Assembly (NCBI GenBank): GCA_947172415.1
Contig: OX359192.1
Span: 1,676,501 to 1,740,500 of the forward strand
DNA: 64,000 nucleotides
DNA from: Chondrosia reniformis
Taxonomy: Eukaryota > Porifera > Demospongiae > Chondrillida > Chondrillidae
Direction of reading: 5' to 3'
The notes beneath the pieces were generated by a model. The model saw only the letters and a program-made list of their open reading frames with translations. It ran no database searches and was not told the DNA's origin. Numbering within the stretch: position 1 is the first letter of the stretch; each line of letters starts with the position of its first letter. The translations under genes were made by a program, and so were the position numbers. Shown here piece after piece: positions 11,518-23,600 of the stretch.

Positions 11518-14105
11518 CCTGATCATGCAACAGCCCAAGTCCCTACCTCCTATCCAGCTGATGGTAACCTTGGTGAGCACATTGTATCAAAGACTTCAGG
11601 AAAAGCTACAGTTGGTTATAGTATGCCAAACTCTAATAGCCTGAACTCTTTAGTTCAACAAGGTGGAGATACAAGCGATAGTTCCGGCTCCGGACCCTTA
11701 GGAGAGAGTTACTCACACATGAGGAAAAGAAAATACACAAAGAAAAGGCCAGAAACAAATGAGATACCTCATTGGACTTCCCCTGTGGCCGTCCCAGTTT
11801 TCAGTGGTATGGATAAAACCACCATTGTCAGCGATGGACAAAAGAAGATGTTGGCACCTACATTTAATGTTCAGCCATCCATTACACCAAGCAAAGTTTC
11901 ACACAGGCCAAGACATCCGGAATCAGGTAGCTTGAGTCACCAGCAAAGGCTTCATCACAGTGTACATCAACCTCAAGACCAGTCTCATGCAGCTTCTCAT
12001 GGATCAGTGGTCCAATCTACTATCAAAGAAGACACAAAATCAGACTACAATGGGGAGCAGTCAGGTCATTCTCACCATCTACCCCCAAAAGCAGCATCAA
12101 TTCCAAGAATTCCAGACAGAGATACCAATAGCCCTAAAATAGGCCCTGACGTTTACAAACAGCACTACCAAATGAACACCAGTACTGTTGCCACGACTCC
12201 TTCCCCTATCACATCAACTGGACACAGTTTTTTAACATCGTCTCAAAGTACCACATCACCTACATTCTGGGCAACGTCATCAGCATCAGCACGGATATGA
12301 AAAGAGGATAAAACAGGAGATGGATCTTCATTCTGCACAGTCACATCATCACAGTGTGGGTAGTCACCATGCTTCACACTCCTCGTACCACTCTCCAGGA
12401 GTTCACGCATCAGATCAGCCCAAAGTTAAGCACGGAGCAACATCTGTACTGACAAGTATGAAAAAGGAACAAAGGTCACCAGCTTCTCCCTTGCCAACTG
12501 TACATACTCCAAAGCCAACATCAGTGGGGCATGCTCAGCAGTCGCTCGGTAGCCATATTCCTCTCTCTCAAGGATTGTCAACATCACATGAATCAAAGGA
12601 TTCTATGAGAGAGGCCAAAATGGAACAGCCTAACATAAGTCATTCTCACAGGCGACAAAGAGCTCAAAGCCAATCCACTAGATCTCCAACTGAATCAAAG
12701 GAAAAATTGCCACAACAAATGGTAGCAAGTAATCAGCAAGCATTTGACGTAAGCGGTATGTATGGAGGAATGCCATTTATTTATCCAGCCCTAGCTTCAA
12801 CATCCCAGGCTTCCTTTCCAATTCCACTTATTTCAGCTGCGGGAGGACATAATATGTGGCCAATTGCTAATCAAGCCATGACACTTAACACAGTAGACCA
12901 GCAGAAGGCTGAGAGGCCAAAAGTTGAAGTTCCAGTAGTAACAACTGTCTCTGTTGCAGACGTTAGTAAGCTACGTGCGCATCAAAGTAGCAGTTCAAGT
13001 AATAATAGTAGTCTACATCGGGGACAAGAGCAGGCGGGCGTCACAGGAAAAAGCATACAATTCCCTCTCCAAATGATGCAAACAATGAACGCTGGAAAGG
13101 ACGGTCAGACTGCACTCTCTTACATGTATCCTAACCTCTTGCAACTTCAACAACAACAACAACAGCAACAACAACAACAGCAGCAGCAGCAGAGAGGACA
13201 AGATAACTCGGTGACTAGGTCTGCACCAACAGTGGGTAATAGCCCTTCACAGGAAAAGGTGAAGCAGTCACAGGCACAGCAAAAGCTAGCTGAACAGCAG
13301 CAACAGCTATTATCACAGCAGTTGATGGCACAACCGTTTGCATTTCAAATGGGAATGATACCAATGGCTACCAACCAAGACGAGTTGATGAGACTGCAAC
13401 TGGAACTCTTGCAGAGGGGCAGTCAACAGCAAATGTCTCAGCACGACATGATGGCCTTTCAGCAGCAAATGTACCAGTTCCTGCAACAGCAACAACAGCA
13501 GCAGACAGGAACAACTGGAGACACTCTGGCTATGTATCAGCAGTTACTGCATCATCAACAACAACAGCAACAACAACAGCAACAACAACAACAACAGCAG
13601 CAGCAGAGAGGACAAGATAACTCGGTGACTAGGTCTGCACCAACAGTGGGTAATAGCCCTTCACAGGAAAAGGTGAAGCAGTCACAGGCACAGCAAAAGC
13701 TAGCTGAACAGCAGCAACAGCTATTATCACAGCAGCCTCGCAGTCCTGAAAGTGTAGGAAGTAGTGGAGGTCATCAGAATCATAGGCCTCCCTCTGTGGG
13801 AAGTGGGGAGGGTGTTTCACAGGCACAACAACGGGCATCCTCTAATCTTCAGTCCAGTAATATGCCTGGATTTGTATACTACCCCAACATGCCCATTCCC
13901 GAGGAATGGCAGATACTCTCGTACGAGAATCAAAAGAAGAAGCAAAGTAAAGGTGACCCAATCTCCCTCCCCTCGTCTCAAGGTCTCAAACAAGTTTCCT
14001 CTTCAGAAAAGAACATGTCACCACATCACCTACATTCTGGGCAACGTCATCAGCATCAGCAGCAGAGAGGACAAGATAACTCGGTGACTAGGTCTGCACC
14101 AACAG
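11518..14105 (+). mobile_element. Q-rich intronless insertion in copy 2 (retrocopy-like)
   Basis: In the intron between the ankyrin and Roc exons, copy 2 has about 2.6 kb absent from other copies. The join is exact after TTTATGCA (11517). The insert is open in one frame to 12300 (read on from the ankyrin end) and in another from 12236 to its end. It encodes a low-complexity His/Ser/Pro/Gln-rich protein with basic patches (MRKRKYTKKRPETNE, KRIKQEMDL) and three poly-Gln tracts, typical of a nuclear transcription cofactor; I do not recognise the family. Lack of introns suggests a processed copy. The frame changes between about 12180 and 12260. It ends in ACAG followed by GTAAGC, a phase-1 donor that joins in frame to the Roc exon at 14224. 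Confidence 0.6.
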
Positions 14106-14122
14106 GTAAGCTGTTATCTTAA
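12236..14122 (+). CDS. Q-rich low-complexity ORF, possible chimeric 5' exon
   Basis: An open frame with the first good ATG at 12320 (MDLHSAQSHHHSVGSHH). It holds 590-odd residues before the donor at 14105: a His/Ser-rich start, a hydrophobic patch (GMYGGMPFIYPALAST), poly-Gln tracts and the thrice-used module RGQDNSVTRSAPT. Reading through the donor gives only GKLLS and a stop. Splicing at 14105 to 14224 keeps frame (ACA G|CT CCA TGG) and would yield a Q-rich-Roc-COR-death protein. Whether it is expressed cannot be told from sequence. Confidence 0.45.
   Translation, partial: HRLKVPHHLHSGQRHQHQHGYEKRIKQEMDLHSAQSHHHSVGSHHASHSSYHSPGVHASDQPKVKHGATSVLTSMKKEQRSPASPLPTVHTPKPTSVGHAQQSLGSHIPLSQGLSTSHESKDSMREAKMEQPNISHSHRRQRAQSQSTRSPTESKEKLPQQMVASNQQAFDVSGMYGGMPFIYPALASTSQASFPIPLISAAGGHNMWPIANQAMTLNTVDQQKAERPKVEVPVVTTVSVADVSKLRAHQSSSSSNNSSLHRGQEQAGVTGKSIQFPLQMMQTMNAGKDGQTALSYMYPNLLQLQQQQQQQQQQQQQQQRGQDNSVTRSAPTVGNSPSQEKVKQSQAQQKLAEQQQQLLSQQLMAQPFAFQMGMIPMATNQDELMRLQLELLQRGSQQQMSQHDMMAFQQQMYQFLQQQQQQQTGTTGDTLAMYQQLLHHQQQQQQQQQQQQQQQQQRGQDNSVTRSAPTVGNSPSQEKVKQSQAQQKLAEQQQQLLSQQPRSPESVGSSGGHQNHRPPSVGSGEGVSQAQQRASSNLQSSNMPGFVYYPNMPIPEEWQILSYENQKKKQSKGDPISLPSSQGLKQVSSSEKNMSPHHLHSGQRHQHQQQRGQDNSVTRSAPTGKLLS
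13148..13607 (+). repeat. CAA/CAG tracts and duplicated 130-bp module
   Basis: Mixed CAA/CAG runs at about 13148-13193 and 13556-13606 are each followed by the same block of about 130 bp (from AGAGAGGACAAGATAACTCG to TTATCACAGCAG). A third, short run near 14053-14066 is followed by only the first 40 bp of it. The pattern looks like slippage or template switching between CAG runs. Confidence 0.75.
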
Positions 14123-17100
14123 CAGTTCTTTATAACTTTGTACTTTATCTTATAGACCCATTTAGATTAGGATATGATTAATGAGTGTGTATGATTAATG
14201 AACATTTCCTGTTTTCTTTATAGCTCCATGGTTAGATGTCTACGAAGCTGTCCTACAAAAGGAATCATCAGTTAAACAGTCTATTTTTCACTTCATCACA
14301 ATGGGACCTCCTGGAGTTGGTAAAACATGGCTGAAGAACCTCCTAACTGGCCAGCCGAACAGCACCTCCATCCCCAGTACCCCCTGCCTGGCTCCACCTG
14401 AAATGTGCATTCCAAAGAAGGAAACCTTTGTTAACATGGAAGATGACACCTGGATGGTTCTCACTGCCGAGAAAGAATTGAAAGCAGTGGTCCATGAATT
14501 TCAAAATATCTTTAACTTCTCAAAGCAGGATGACCTTGAGCCAGTGATATCTACAGAACCGCAAATCATCAGAACACCAGCCGTTACAAAAATGACTGCA
14601 AAGACTTCAGCAGACACTGAAAAGGTGAAGTTGCAAGAAGGATTATCCACTCCATTGGCTGCTCCAATTCACCATCCTAGGCCACAGAAAAGAGGCATAT
14701 CAAAGCCAATAGTTTCCTTCTCTACTTTGTTTGAGAAGAAGATGCAGAACCTCTTGAAGAAAGTCAAAGCCAATCCTCCTGTAAAACTACAAGGTCAAAG
14801 TGTAATCTACTTCACTGATACAGGAGGACAAGCTTCATTCCACGAGATCCATCCAGCCCTCCTCACTGCTCCAGGAGGTATTTACATGTTGGTGTTTAAC
14901 CTCAAGAATGTTGATGTGAAGAATAAGGAAGAAAGTCACCATCAGTTAGACCTAGTTGAGCGTGCACTAAGAAGCATCTACTATTTTTCAGTGAGGCCTC
15001 ATGACATTAGCAATGTGGAACGCTACATGAAGATTTCCAATGAGAGCAATGTTGCTCCTAAAGTGTTTGTAATAGGCACACACAAGGACGAGGTGAAAGA
15101 GAATTTGGAAGAACGAGTTGCATTAGCTGGTGAGGTCATACGAGATATGAAATGTGGAAAGTCATACAGTTGCTACTGTCCCGACTCCATTATCACAGTT
15201 GACAACACTCAAGCAGGCAAGTCAACTAGCGAAATGAAGGAGAATGAAGGATTACTGACTTTACTAAAGAGTACCACAGACTCTCAAAGGATCAGTGTAG
15301 ATATCCCATTAAAATGGTGGCTGTTCCATCTTTACATTCGACATGACTTTGAGACCTCTCAACCAAGGGACAAGAAATGGGTTTACCGTTCCAGTGAGTT
15401 AAAGGAAAAGGCAAAGTCCATTGGTATCCGTACTGATCCCGTGTCTGATAAGTCCGAGTTCTATGCCATGGTGAAGCTGTTTCATCACCTTACATTTTGG
15501 GTGAACTTTGAACCCCACAGTCCTCACCAGCCACCCCAAGCTACTCAGTCACTGAGTGACTACATCGTGACAGACCCAGCTGGCTTGTACAAGTACATAT
15601 CAAAGCTTGTTAATATTCAAGAGAGAGATAATTTAAAACTATCCCATCATGAAAAAGATTTTAAAAGTACTGGTAGATTCACCAAAGCCATTCTCAACAC
15701 ATTATCATGCGATGGTGATCAATCATTCCAGTCTCCAGATATCCAACAATGGTTTATCAATCTTCTCATCCACTTGCGTATTGCATCAGAATATCATGAA
15801 GAGAAGGATGATACAAGACATCCAGATGAACCAACAGAGAAGATTAAAGAGACTTACTACATCATTCCTGCTGCCTTTCCATACAACAAGTCAGTCACTG
15901 TTCCTGAATGTACCACTGTAGGTACTCTTAGAGTGACACTGAAGGATGCAGGATTCATTCCTTCTGGTCTATACTGCAAGTTGATTTGTGACCTTGTCAC
16001 TCAGCACAACGAACATTACCAGAAATGTACTTACAAAGACAAGTGTAACTACAAGTTCCAAGCTCCGACATTCTCCAGATGTACACTGCCCCACACTGGT
16101 GGATACAGAGCTGTTAGCAAGTTCCCTGACTATCCCGGTACAGTGTACCTTACAGAGTCGGCTAATGCTATTCTCATTGACGTTACAATCAGTACTGTGT
16201 CACTGGATGAACAAGATTTAAAGGAACTTGGTAAAGAAGGACTTATAAGAGAGATTGCAAGATTTTGTCAAAAATGGCAGCAGCTAGTGAAGGAGTCTCT
16301 CCGCAGGATATGTCACAATAAAGCTACATCTTGGGAGATAGTGTGTCCACTGTGTTCACCTGACTGCAAGAGTCACATGGCTGTGGTTGATCCCGAGAAG
16401 GAACCAGTTTGCTACTGTCCCGTTGCTCAACAAAGCAAGAAGCTCTCCAGAATAGTAACTGCCTCCCTCTGGTTCATAACACCACCGAATGTTCAAGTGA
16501 GTGTTTCATGCATGACTTTTGATTTCTTAGTCCTATCCGGTCAGCCCTATTGGTAAATTTTTACAACTAACTGCTCTGTATTTTAGATCAGTTTAGATGT
16601 TGTCATATCATATACTGTATATTTCCATATACAGTACAAATCAGCAAAAGCTGAACGTCTAATGAGTGTACTAGTGCACGTATTTAATTGACATAAAAAA
16701 ATCCGTTCTAGAGAAACTGGTTTAATGCATTCAAACGGTCATCTGTACATTCTTCCCTAATGTTAATGTAGGCACTAAAATGCTACATTTGGTGTGAAAC
16801 CGTTTAGTGGGACAAGCCTGAGCGAGCCCCATAATTTTAGGTATTTATGGCCTATTATTTGTACTTGTAGATGTTAGTTCATGAGAGGAATGCAAATATA
16901 TGGAAGATATTAAACAATACACAAACAGGTGTGTACTGAATTGATAATTGTAGTACACAGTCAAGTCACACTATTTGATTTCACTTTTTGTGTACTTTTC
17001 CTTTAGTCTGTGATAGCACCCGAAAACGTAGAACTCCAACAGACAGTAATGAGAGTGGTCCTTCTCCAAAAAAGTTCAGTATGTTATCAGAGAGCTGCAA

Positions 17101-17827
17101 AACTAAAGAGCCAACTAAAATAGGTAACTACGTACATATGCACTGTATAATACAATACTTAATACGTATGTTTGTTTAATGGTGATTTTAAGTGTAGTAT
17201 AGCAGTATATGACTACATACAAATACTTGTTAGGTGACACTGTAGTCGTCTGTCTTTAATATCTGGAAGTAAGTAATTGTTGAAAAGAGTAGTAAACTGA
17301 CTGTTTATACGTACATATGTATCTGAAATGAAGCTACGTATACCTTGTGTAAACAAGCAGTTACCCATTGTATTTATTTGTGTATAGCTCTCAGAAAAAT
17401 AAGCAATTGTAATTTTTAATACTTACAATATCGTATTTTAGTTATATATCAGTTTTCTCACACTTATGTAGAGCAAAATGACTTTGTTGCAGTATCTGGG
17501 CCTTCTTGTGATTGTGACATTCTTAACTGTCAGTTATCAGAGACTGACTTGCTCTATTTATCAGAGTCAGAGGCTGTTGTTAAGTGGGATTCAATCTGTA
17601 CTCATTTGGGAGTACCTCGTTCTGTGATGGTACAGGCTCAACAGACCTATCCACTGAACACAGAAGGTGCTCCAGCTAACAGGTTCCATTCTGCCCTTAT
17701 GCACTGGTACAGAGGAAACTGTACTACTACTGATGGCAGACCAGTTCCTGTGACTTGTGAAGTACTTTGTAGAGCATTAGAAGAATGTAGATGTCAAAGT
17801 ATATCTAAAGAATTGAAGAAAAGTTAG

Positions 17828-19535
17828 ATGTTTGCACAATGCACTTGTATAAATACGTACATCTACAGGTCTTATATAATGTTGGTATAAATTCATTAGC
17901 TAAGTTGTGTAAACTGTATGTATGGAACAGTTCTAAAGTTAATGATCTCTTCAACTTGTTACAGGAATCAGAGATAGACGAGCGTGATTCTGTCTGTCGA
18001 TACATTGTGGTAGTACCTCATTGACAGAGTCCTCCAATGTAGGTTCACAAGGTAAACCAACTCAATCCACTTGTGTAATACAGCAGTCATCCATTTTCCG
18101 TATCTAGCTAGACTAGCATCCTAGCTACTTAATTGATGTATCAACAGGAAATCCCTCAATTATTGGGAGTTTTGACCCATAGACCTTCTTCAGCAATAAC
18201 ATCTGAATCACTGAATTTTGCATGTTGCTTGTAGCTCAGCTAGTAGAATTGACCAGATTAATGAACACAATTACAGCTTCTTGTACTTATAATCTTCACC
18301 ATAATGCGTTTCTATTCACATGTAGAACAAAGAATGTTTGATCCGCATTTGAAGGACTATTGTAACATTGAAAGTCCTCTACATTGACCTCCGCAAGAAG
18401 AAGCTTGTTGAAGAACTGGACATATCTCATTGTGCTAAATTCAAAGAGGTCAATGGGAAGATCTACCAGTCTCTCTATCTAGACCATTCAGTTAGAAGGC
18501 TTGCCTCTTCTAAAGTGATAAGGAATTATCCTTCAAAACTCAAATGAACAGGAGCTAGCAAAAAAAATGATTCAGAATTATGCAGCCAACAGCCTGTCTA
18601 AGATAGGAAATTCTAAAGACCAATGCTTCGACACTGGGTTGCTTTTCTCTCCTGCATTAGGAATCAGCTAATGATATTCATGATTCCCGTGGGTTACTGT
18701 TATTCAACAGTTATTGTAGAACAATCCTTCAAGTACATCTGACCACTTATTGTACATGTACTGTATAGTACCAGCTTCTTCAAAAACAGTTCCTCCATTT
18801 CATAAATGAGTTAAACTCAATAAAACAGGTTCACATTTGTTTTGTAAAAAGTTTTAAAATTATTTTTATTTTGTCAAGTTTTTAAAATTTTTAAGACCAT
18901 TTTTACTGTAATTTATGTATAAACTGGCATTCTCTGATATTCCATTTTAAGAATTAATTACCATGATCAGTATTATAATGGTTCATGTACATGTGCATGT
19001 AAGTATGTACAGAGCTAGAGCCAAGAACTCAAAAAGATCAAGAAGACAAAGATTCCCAGGGTCACTGATGATGAAGGGTGGACATGGAATTTCCAGAAAC
19101 AGCTGTCTGGCCCAATGGAGAAAACTCTTGTACATCCTCATCCAAAACTCTTAGTATGTAATTGGAAAATGCATGGTGTTTAGATCATTCATGTGATGAT
19201 CAATGCGTGCGCTAACACTGTAATAGCCTATATGTTTCTATATTATACGTACGTATGTCTATCAAAGGGTATATAAACTTTTTCCCTACTTCTCTGCAAC
19301 ATTATAAAGATTACAGGTTTTAAAATATCAAATTTTAGTGCATTGTGCCTACAGGTTTTGTCCAAATGGGTCTATCCAACTGAAACTATTCTATAGTGTA
19401 CTAGGTTGTACTACTTCAACTATTTTATATCCTTTTTATCTTTTTTCCTTCATTTTTTCTTTGTGACCAACACGCTCATAATAATTATGATTGTACTGCA
19501 CCATCATAATCATAATGTCTTGTCTCACTATTCAG
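17828..19535. other. 3' flank of array copy 2
   Basis: No intact gene. It has the same order as the other units: the degraded EVNGKIYQSLYLD exon at about 18330-18550, a poly(A) signal at 18819-18824, an R1 repeat at about 19008-19150, then pyrimidine-rich sequence before the FBPase exon. Confidence 0.5.
18819..18824 (+). terminator. Poly(A) signal, copy 2
   Basis: AATAAA in the conserved TTAAACTC context, about 1 kb after the death exon. Confidence 0.55.
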
Positions 19536-20351
19536 GGCGGAGGACCTCCAATGGGTGCCAGATATGTTGGATCTATGGTGGAGGACATGCACAGGACATT
19601 GAAGTATGGTGGTATATTCATGTACCCTGCGACCACCAAGTCACCAAAGGGAAAGGTATACACACACTGAACTGCTTGCACATTTGTACATACAATGTTA
19701 TTAAGAATTTCTGCACTTAAGAGTAATGTTACATCAGTAAAGTAACAGCTGAATCAACACATAACATTATGCAAGAAAGGTAATTGAAACAACTACTTTT
19801 ACAAGTAAAAAACTTGAGCAATTCAAGTTTGTGAAATGTTTTATATTAGGCAAATGAATTTCGTGCTTATTGTCAATTTATTGCAGTGGTGGATTTAGGG
19901 AGATGCTCCAGGTGCTGAAGTACAGTACTTCTAAACTTGACTTTGTATTAGCCTTCTTTCTTGTAGATTTTACCTTCTCTTACACTCCTATATCACTTAG
20001 CAATTCTCTGAATCTGACTCTGTTCTGCATAGAGATGATCTTGATAACTTCTGCTTCTGGTTATTTGAGTGCTAAAGTGTTCTTTTGTAGTTATGTGTTT
20101 ATATAATTGAAGTATTGAATTTTCTTTTCCAAATTAATGGTATTTCTCTACTGATGTAGCTCCGTCTGCAGTATGAGTGCAATCCAATGGCGTACATCAT
20201 AGAGCAGGCTGGTGGCAAGTCTGAGTCTGGAGAGGGTCCCACATTGGACATTGTCCCCACTGACATCCACCAGAGAGCCCCTATATTCATTGGCTCAGCA
20301 GATAACGTCAATGATTATCTGGCTGTGAAGAAGAATTTAGGAAGCCAATAG
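19536..20351 (+). pseudogene. FBPase 3' exon pair (unit 2)
   Basis: Exon a 19536-19655 and exon b 20160-20351 are both open with intact splice sites. They encode the C-terminal FBPase segment ending VKKNLGSQ. One change from the other units is GSMVEDMHR in place of GSMVADMHR. Between the exons (about 19885-20060) is an R2-family repeat. As elsewhere, no catalytic N-terminal exons precede it. Confidence 0.85.
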
Positions 20352-20472
20352 AACTTTGGGAATTTGTTAACATATTTTCTCACGAATGAATTTATATGCA
20401 ATATATAGGTTAAGAAATTCAATACTTACGACAGTATATAGCTGATATAACGTGTGATGCGTATCCGCCCCT

Positions 20473-20579
20473 AGTAGTCTCGTACCCAGCCCCACTTCCG
20501 GCCGCCATTTTATAAGGCCCAGCCCCAACTTCCGCGGCGTCAGCCATTTTTGCGGAAGTTGGGGCTGGGTACGAGACTA
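20473..20579. mobile_element. GC-rich hairpin MITE in the copy 3 promoter
   Basis: About 107 bp with long inverted ends (TAGTCTCGTACCCAGCCCC against its complement), flanked by the repeat ATCCGCCCCT at 20463-20472 and 20580-20589, which looks like a target-site duplication. Copy 4 has the uninterrupted site, so the element moved in after the units split. Inside are ACTTCCGG and GCGGAAGT (ETS-type sites) and GCCGCCATTTT (YY1-like). Confidence 0.8.
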
Positions 20580-20622
20580 ATCCGCCCCTTCTCCATATTA
20601 TGGGGTGTGGCGCTCTGTGAGA

Positions 20623-23600
20623 ATGGCGTTGTGTACTGCTTGTAAAGAAGGAGATTTAACTTTGACACAACTACTTATCGAAGAAGGACATGATCTTGAA
20701 GAGACGATAGAATACAGACATTTACAGTGGGGAGTACTACGTATAAGCGTACAAACAACTATACTGAAGTGTACTCCTCTACAAATCGCGTCCGCCGAAG
20801 GACATCTCAATATAGTCGAAAAACTTATTATCGCTGGAGCGAACATTCACGCAAAGGATCCCGACTATGGATTAACTGCTTTACACTCTGTATGTTGTAG
20901 TGGTCACCTCAATGTAGCAGTGACCCTCCTGGATAGCGGGTGTGGAGTGAATGAACTGAGTGATGACGACGATGTCACACCATTAATGTGTGCGACTGGT
21001 TATGGACATTCTGTGATTGTGTCCATACTACTCCAGAGAGGAGCTGATGTTCATCTGAAGACTGAGGAAGAAGGTTTGACTGCTCTGTATTTGGCTTGTC
21101 AAGAAGGACACTTACAATGTGCCCAACTCCTGCTAAACAGTGGAAGTAGACTGAATGAACCAGATGGTGACAAATACACTCCATTAATATATGCAGCCAT
21201 TTATGGACACCATGCAATTATCACAGAACTACTCCAAAGAGGAGCTGATGTTCATCTGAAGACTGAAACAGGTGCCACTGCTCTGCATTGGGCTTGTAAC
21301 GAAGGACACTTACAATGTGCCCAACTCCTGCTAAACAGTGGAAGTAGAGTGAATGAACCAGATGCTTTCAAACAGACTCCATTAATATTTGCAGCCAGGT
21401 ATGGACACCATGCCATTATCACAGAACTGCTCCATAGAGGAGCTGATGTTCATCTGAAGACTGAAACAGGTGACACTGCTCTGCATTGGGCTTGTCACGT
21501 AGGCCACTTACAATGTGCCCAACTCCTGCTAGACATTGGAAGTAGAGTGAATGAAGTAGATGCTTTCAAACGGACTCCATTAATAATTGCAGCCTTTGAT
21601 GGACACCATGCCATTATCACAGAACTACTCCAAAGAAGAGCTAATGTTCATCTGAAGACTAAGGCAGAAGGTCGCACTGCTCTACATTTGGCTTATCAAA
21701 AAGGACACTTACAAAGTGCCCAACTCCTGGTAGATGCTGGGTCTTCTTTAAATGAAAAGGATTTATTTGGTTATACTCCTCTTGAGCTAGCGAGCAAGTC
21801 TTCATCCATTTCTGGAGATAACCTTACTAAACTCCAAAAACTAGAATCTGCTAAATCTGGTAAGTCAGTTTGATAGTCAGAAAGTATGTGCAGTGATCAA
21901 CATTATAAAGTGCTCTATTTATTCATGAACCGGTGTAGTTAAGTTATATAAAATATAAAATGCCGTCTTAGCAGCCATTGCTCTAATATTACACTGTTGA
22001 ACTACTCTGAGGTTTGACTCATTTATACAATGATTATGCATCCAACTAATACATTATAAATGCACTGATAATCGCAGGTTGCCCATGGCAATGGCTGCTA
22101 TAATTGTGTACTTTATCCTACAGACCCATTTGGATTTGGGTATGAATAATGAACATTTCCTGTTTCCTGTTTTCTTTATAGCTCCATGGTTAGATGTGTA
22201 TGAAGATGTCCTACAAAAGGGATCATCAGTTAGACAGTATGTTATTCACATCATCACAATGGGACCTCCTGGTGTTGGTAAAACATGGCTGAAGAACCTC
22301 CTAACTGGCCGACCGAACAGCACTTCCATCCCTAGCACCCCCTGCCTGGCTCCACCTGAAATGTGCATTCCAAAGAAAGAAACCTTTGTTAACACGGAAG
22401 ATGACACCTGGATGGTTGTCACTGCTGAGGAAGAATTGAAAGCAGTGGTCCACGAATTTCAAGATATCTTTAACTTCTCAAAGCAGGATGAACTTGAGCT
22501 AGTGATATCTACAGAACCGCAAATCATCAGAACATCAGCCGTAACAAAAATGACTGCAAAGACTTCAGCAGACACTGAAAAGTTGAAAATGCAAGAAGGA
22601 ATGTCCACTTTATTGGCTGCTCCAATTCACCATCCTAGTCCACAGAAAAGAGGCAAATCTAAGCCAGTAGTTTCCTTCTCTACTTCATTTGAGAAGAAGA
22701 TGCAGAACCTCTTGAAGGAAGTCAAAGCCAATCCTCCTGTAAATCTACAAGGTCAAAGTGTAATCTACTTCACTGATACAGGAGGACAAGCTTCATTCCA
22801 TGAGATCCATCCAGCCCTCCTCACTGCTCCAGGAGGTATTTACATGTTGGTGTTTAACCTCAAGAATGTTGATGTAAAGAATGAGGAAGAAAGTCGCCAT
22901 CAGTTAGACCTAGTTGAGCGTGCACTAAGAAGCATCTACTATTTTGCAGTGAGGCCTCATGATATTAGCAATGTGAAACGCTATATGAAGATTTCCAATG
23001 AGAGCAGTGTTGCTCCGAAAGTGTTTATAATAGGCACACACAAGGATGAGGTGAAAGAGGATTTAGAAGAACGAGTTGCATTAGCTGGTGAGGTCATACG
23101 AGATATGAAATGTGGAAAGTCATACAGTTGCTACTGTCCCGACTCCATCATCACAGTTGACAACACTCAAGCAGGCAAGTCAACTAGCAAAATGAAGGAG
23201 AATGAAGGATTACTGACTTTACTAAAGAGTACCAAAGACTCTTTGAAGAAGATCAGTGTAGATATCCCATTAAAATGGTGGCTGTTTCATCTTTATATTC
23301 GACATGATTTTGAGACCTCTCAACCAAGGGACAAGAAATGGGTTTACCATTCCAGTGAGTTAGAGGAGAAGGCAAAGTCCATTGGTATCCGTACTGATCC
23401 AGTGTCTAATAAGTCAACATCAGAGTTCTATGCCATGGTGAAGCTGTTTCATTGCCTTACATTTTGGGTGAACTTTGAATTAGACCAGCCACCCCAAGCT
23501 ACTCAGTCACTGAGTGACTACATTGTGACACACCCAGCTAGTCTATACGAGTACATATCAAAGCTTGTTAATATTCAAGAGAGAGATAATTTAGAGTACT

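Larger units (their letters stand above)
10635..17827 (+). pseudogene. Ankyrin-Roc-COR-death gene, array copy 2, with disrupted N-terminus
   Basis: Exons by homology are 10635-11488 (ankyrin), 14224-16496 (Roc-COR), 16871-16928, 17007-17123 and 17442-17827 (death domain). Only six ankyrin repeats remain. The ankyrin exon lacks four bases after TGTAGAGA (about 10661), so the ATG frame stops near 10720. It lacks another base in CTCCTGG-AGATGC (about 11359). The Roc-COR exon is fully open (757 codons; GPPGVGKTW, DTGGQASFHE, GTHKDE), as are the linker and death exons, and all splice sites survive. The ankyrin part is therefore broken but everything from 14224 on looks preserved. Translation could start at the ATG at 14301 just before the P-loop, or inside the Q-rich insertion that shares this intron. 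Status, pseudogene or chimeric gene, is unresolved. Confidence 0.65.

Noticed and set aside
13013..13201. Leu-rich minus-strand frames opposite the Q-rich insert
   Set aside because: Complement of CAG/CAA tracts; the plus-strand reading is the coherent one.
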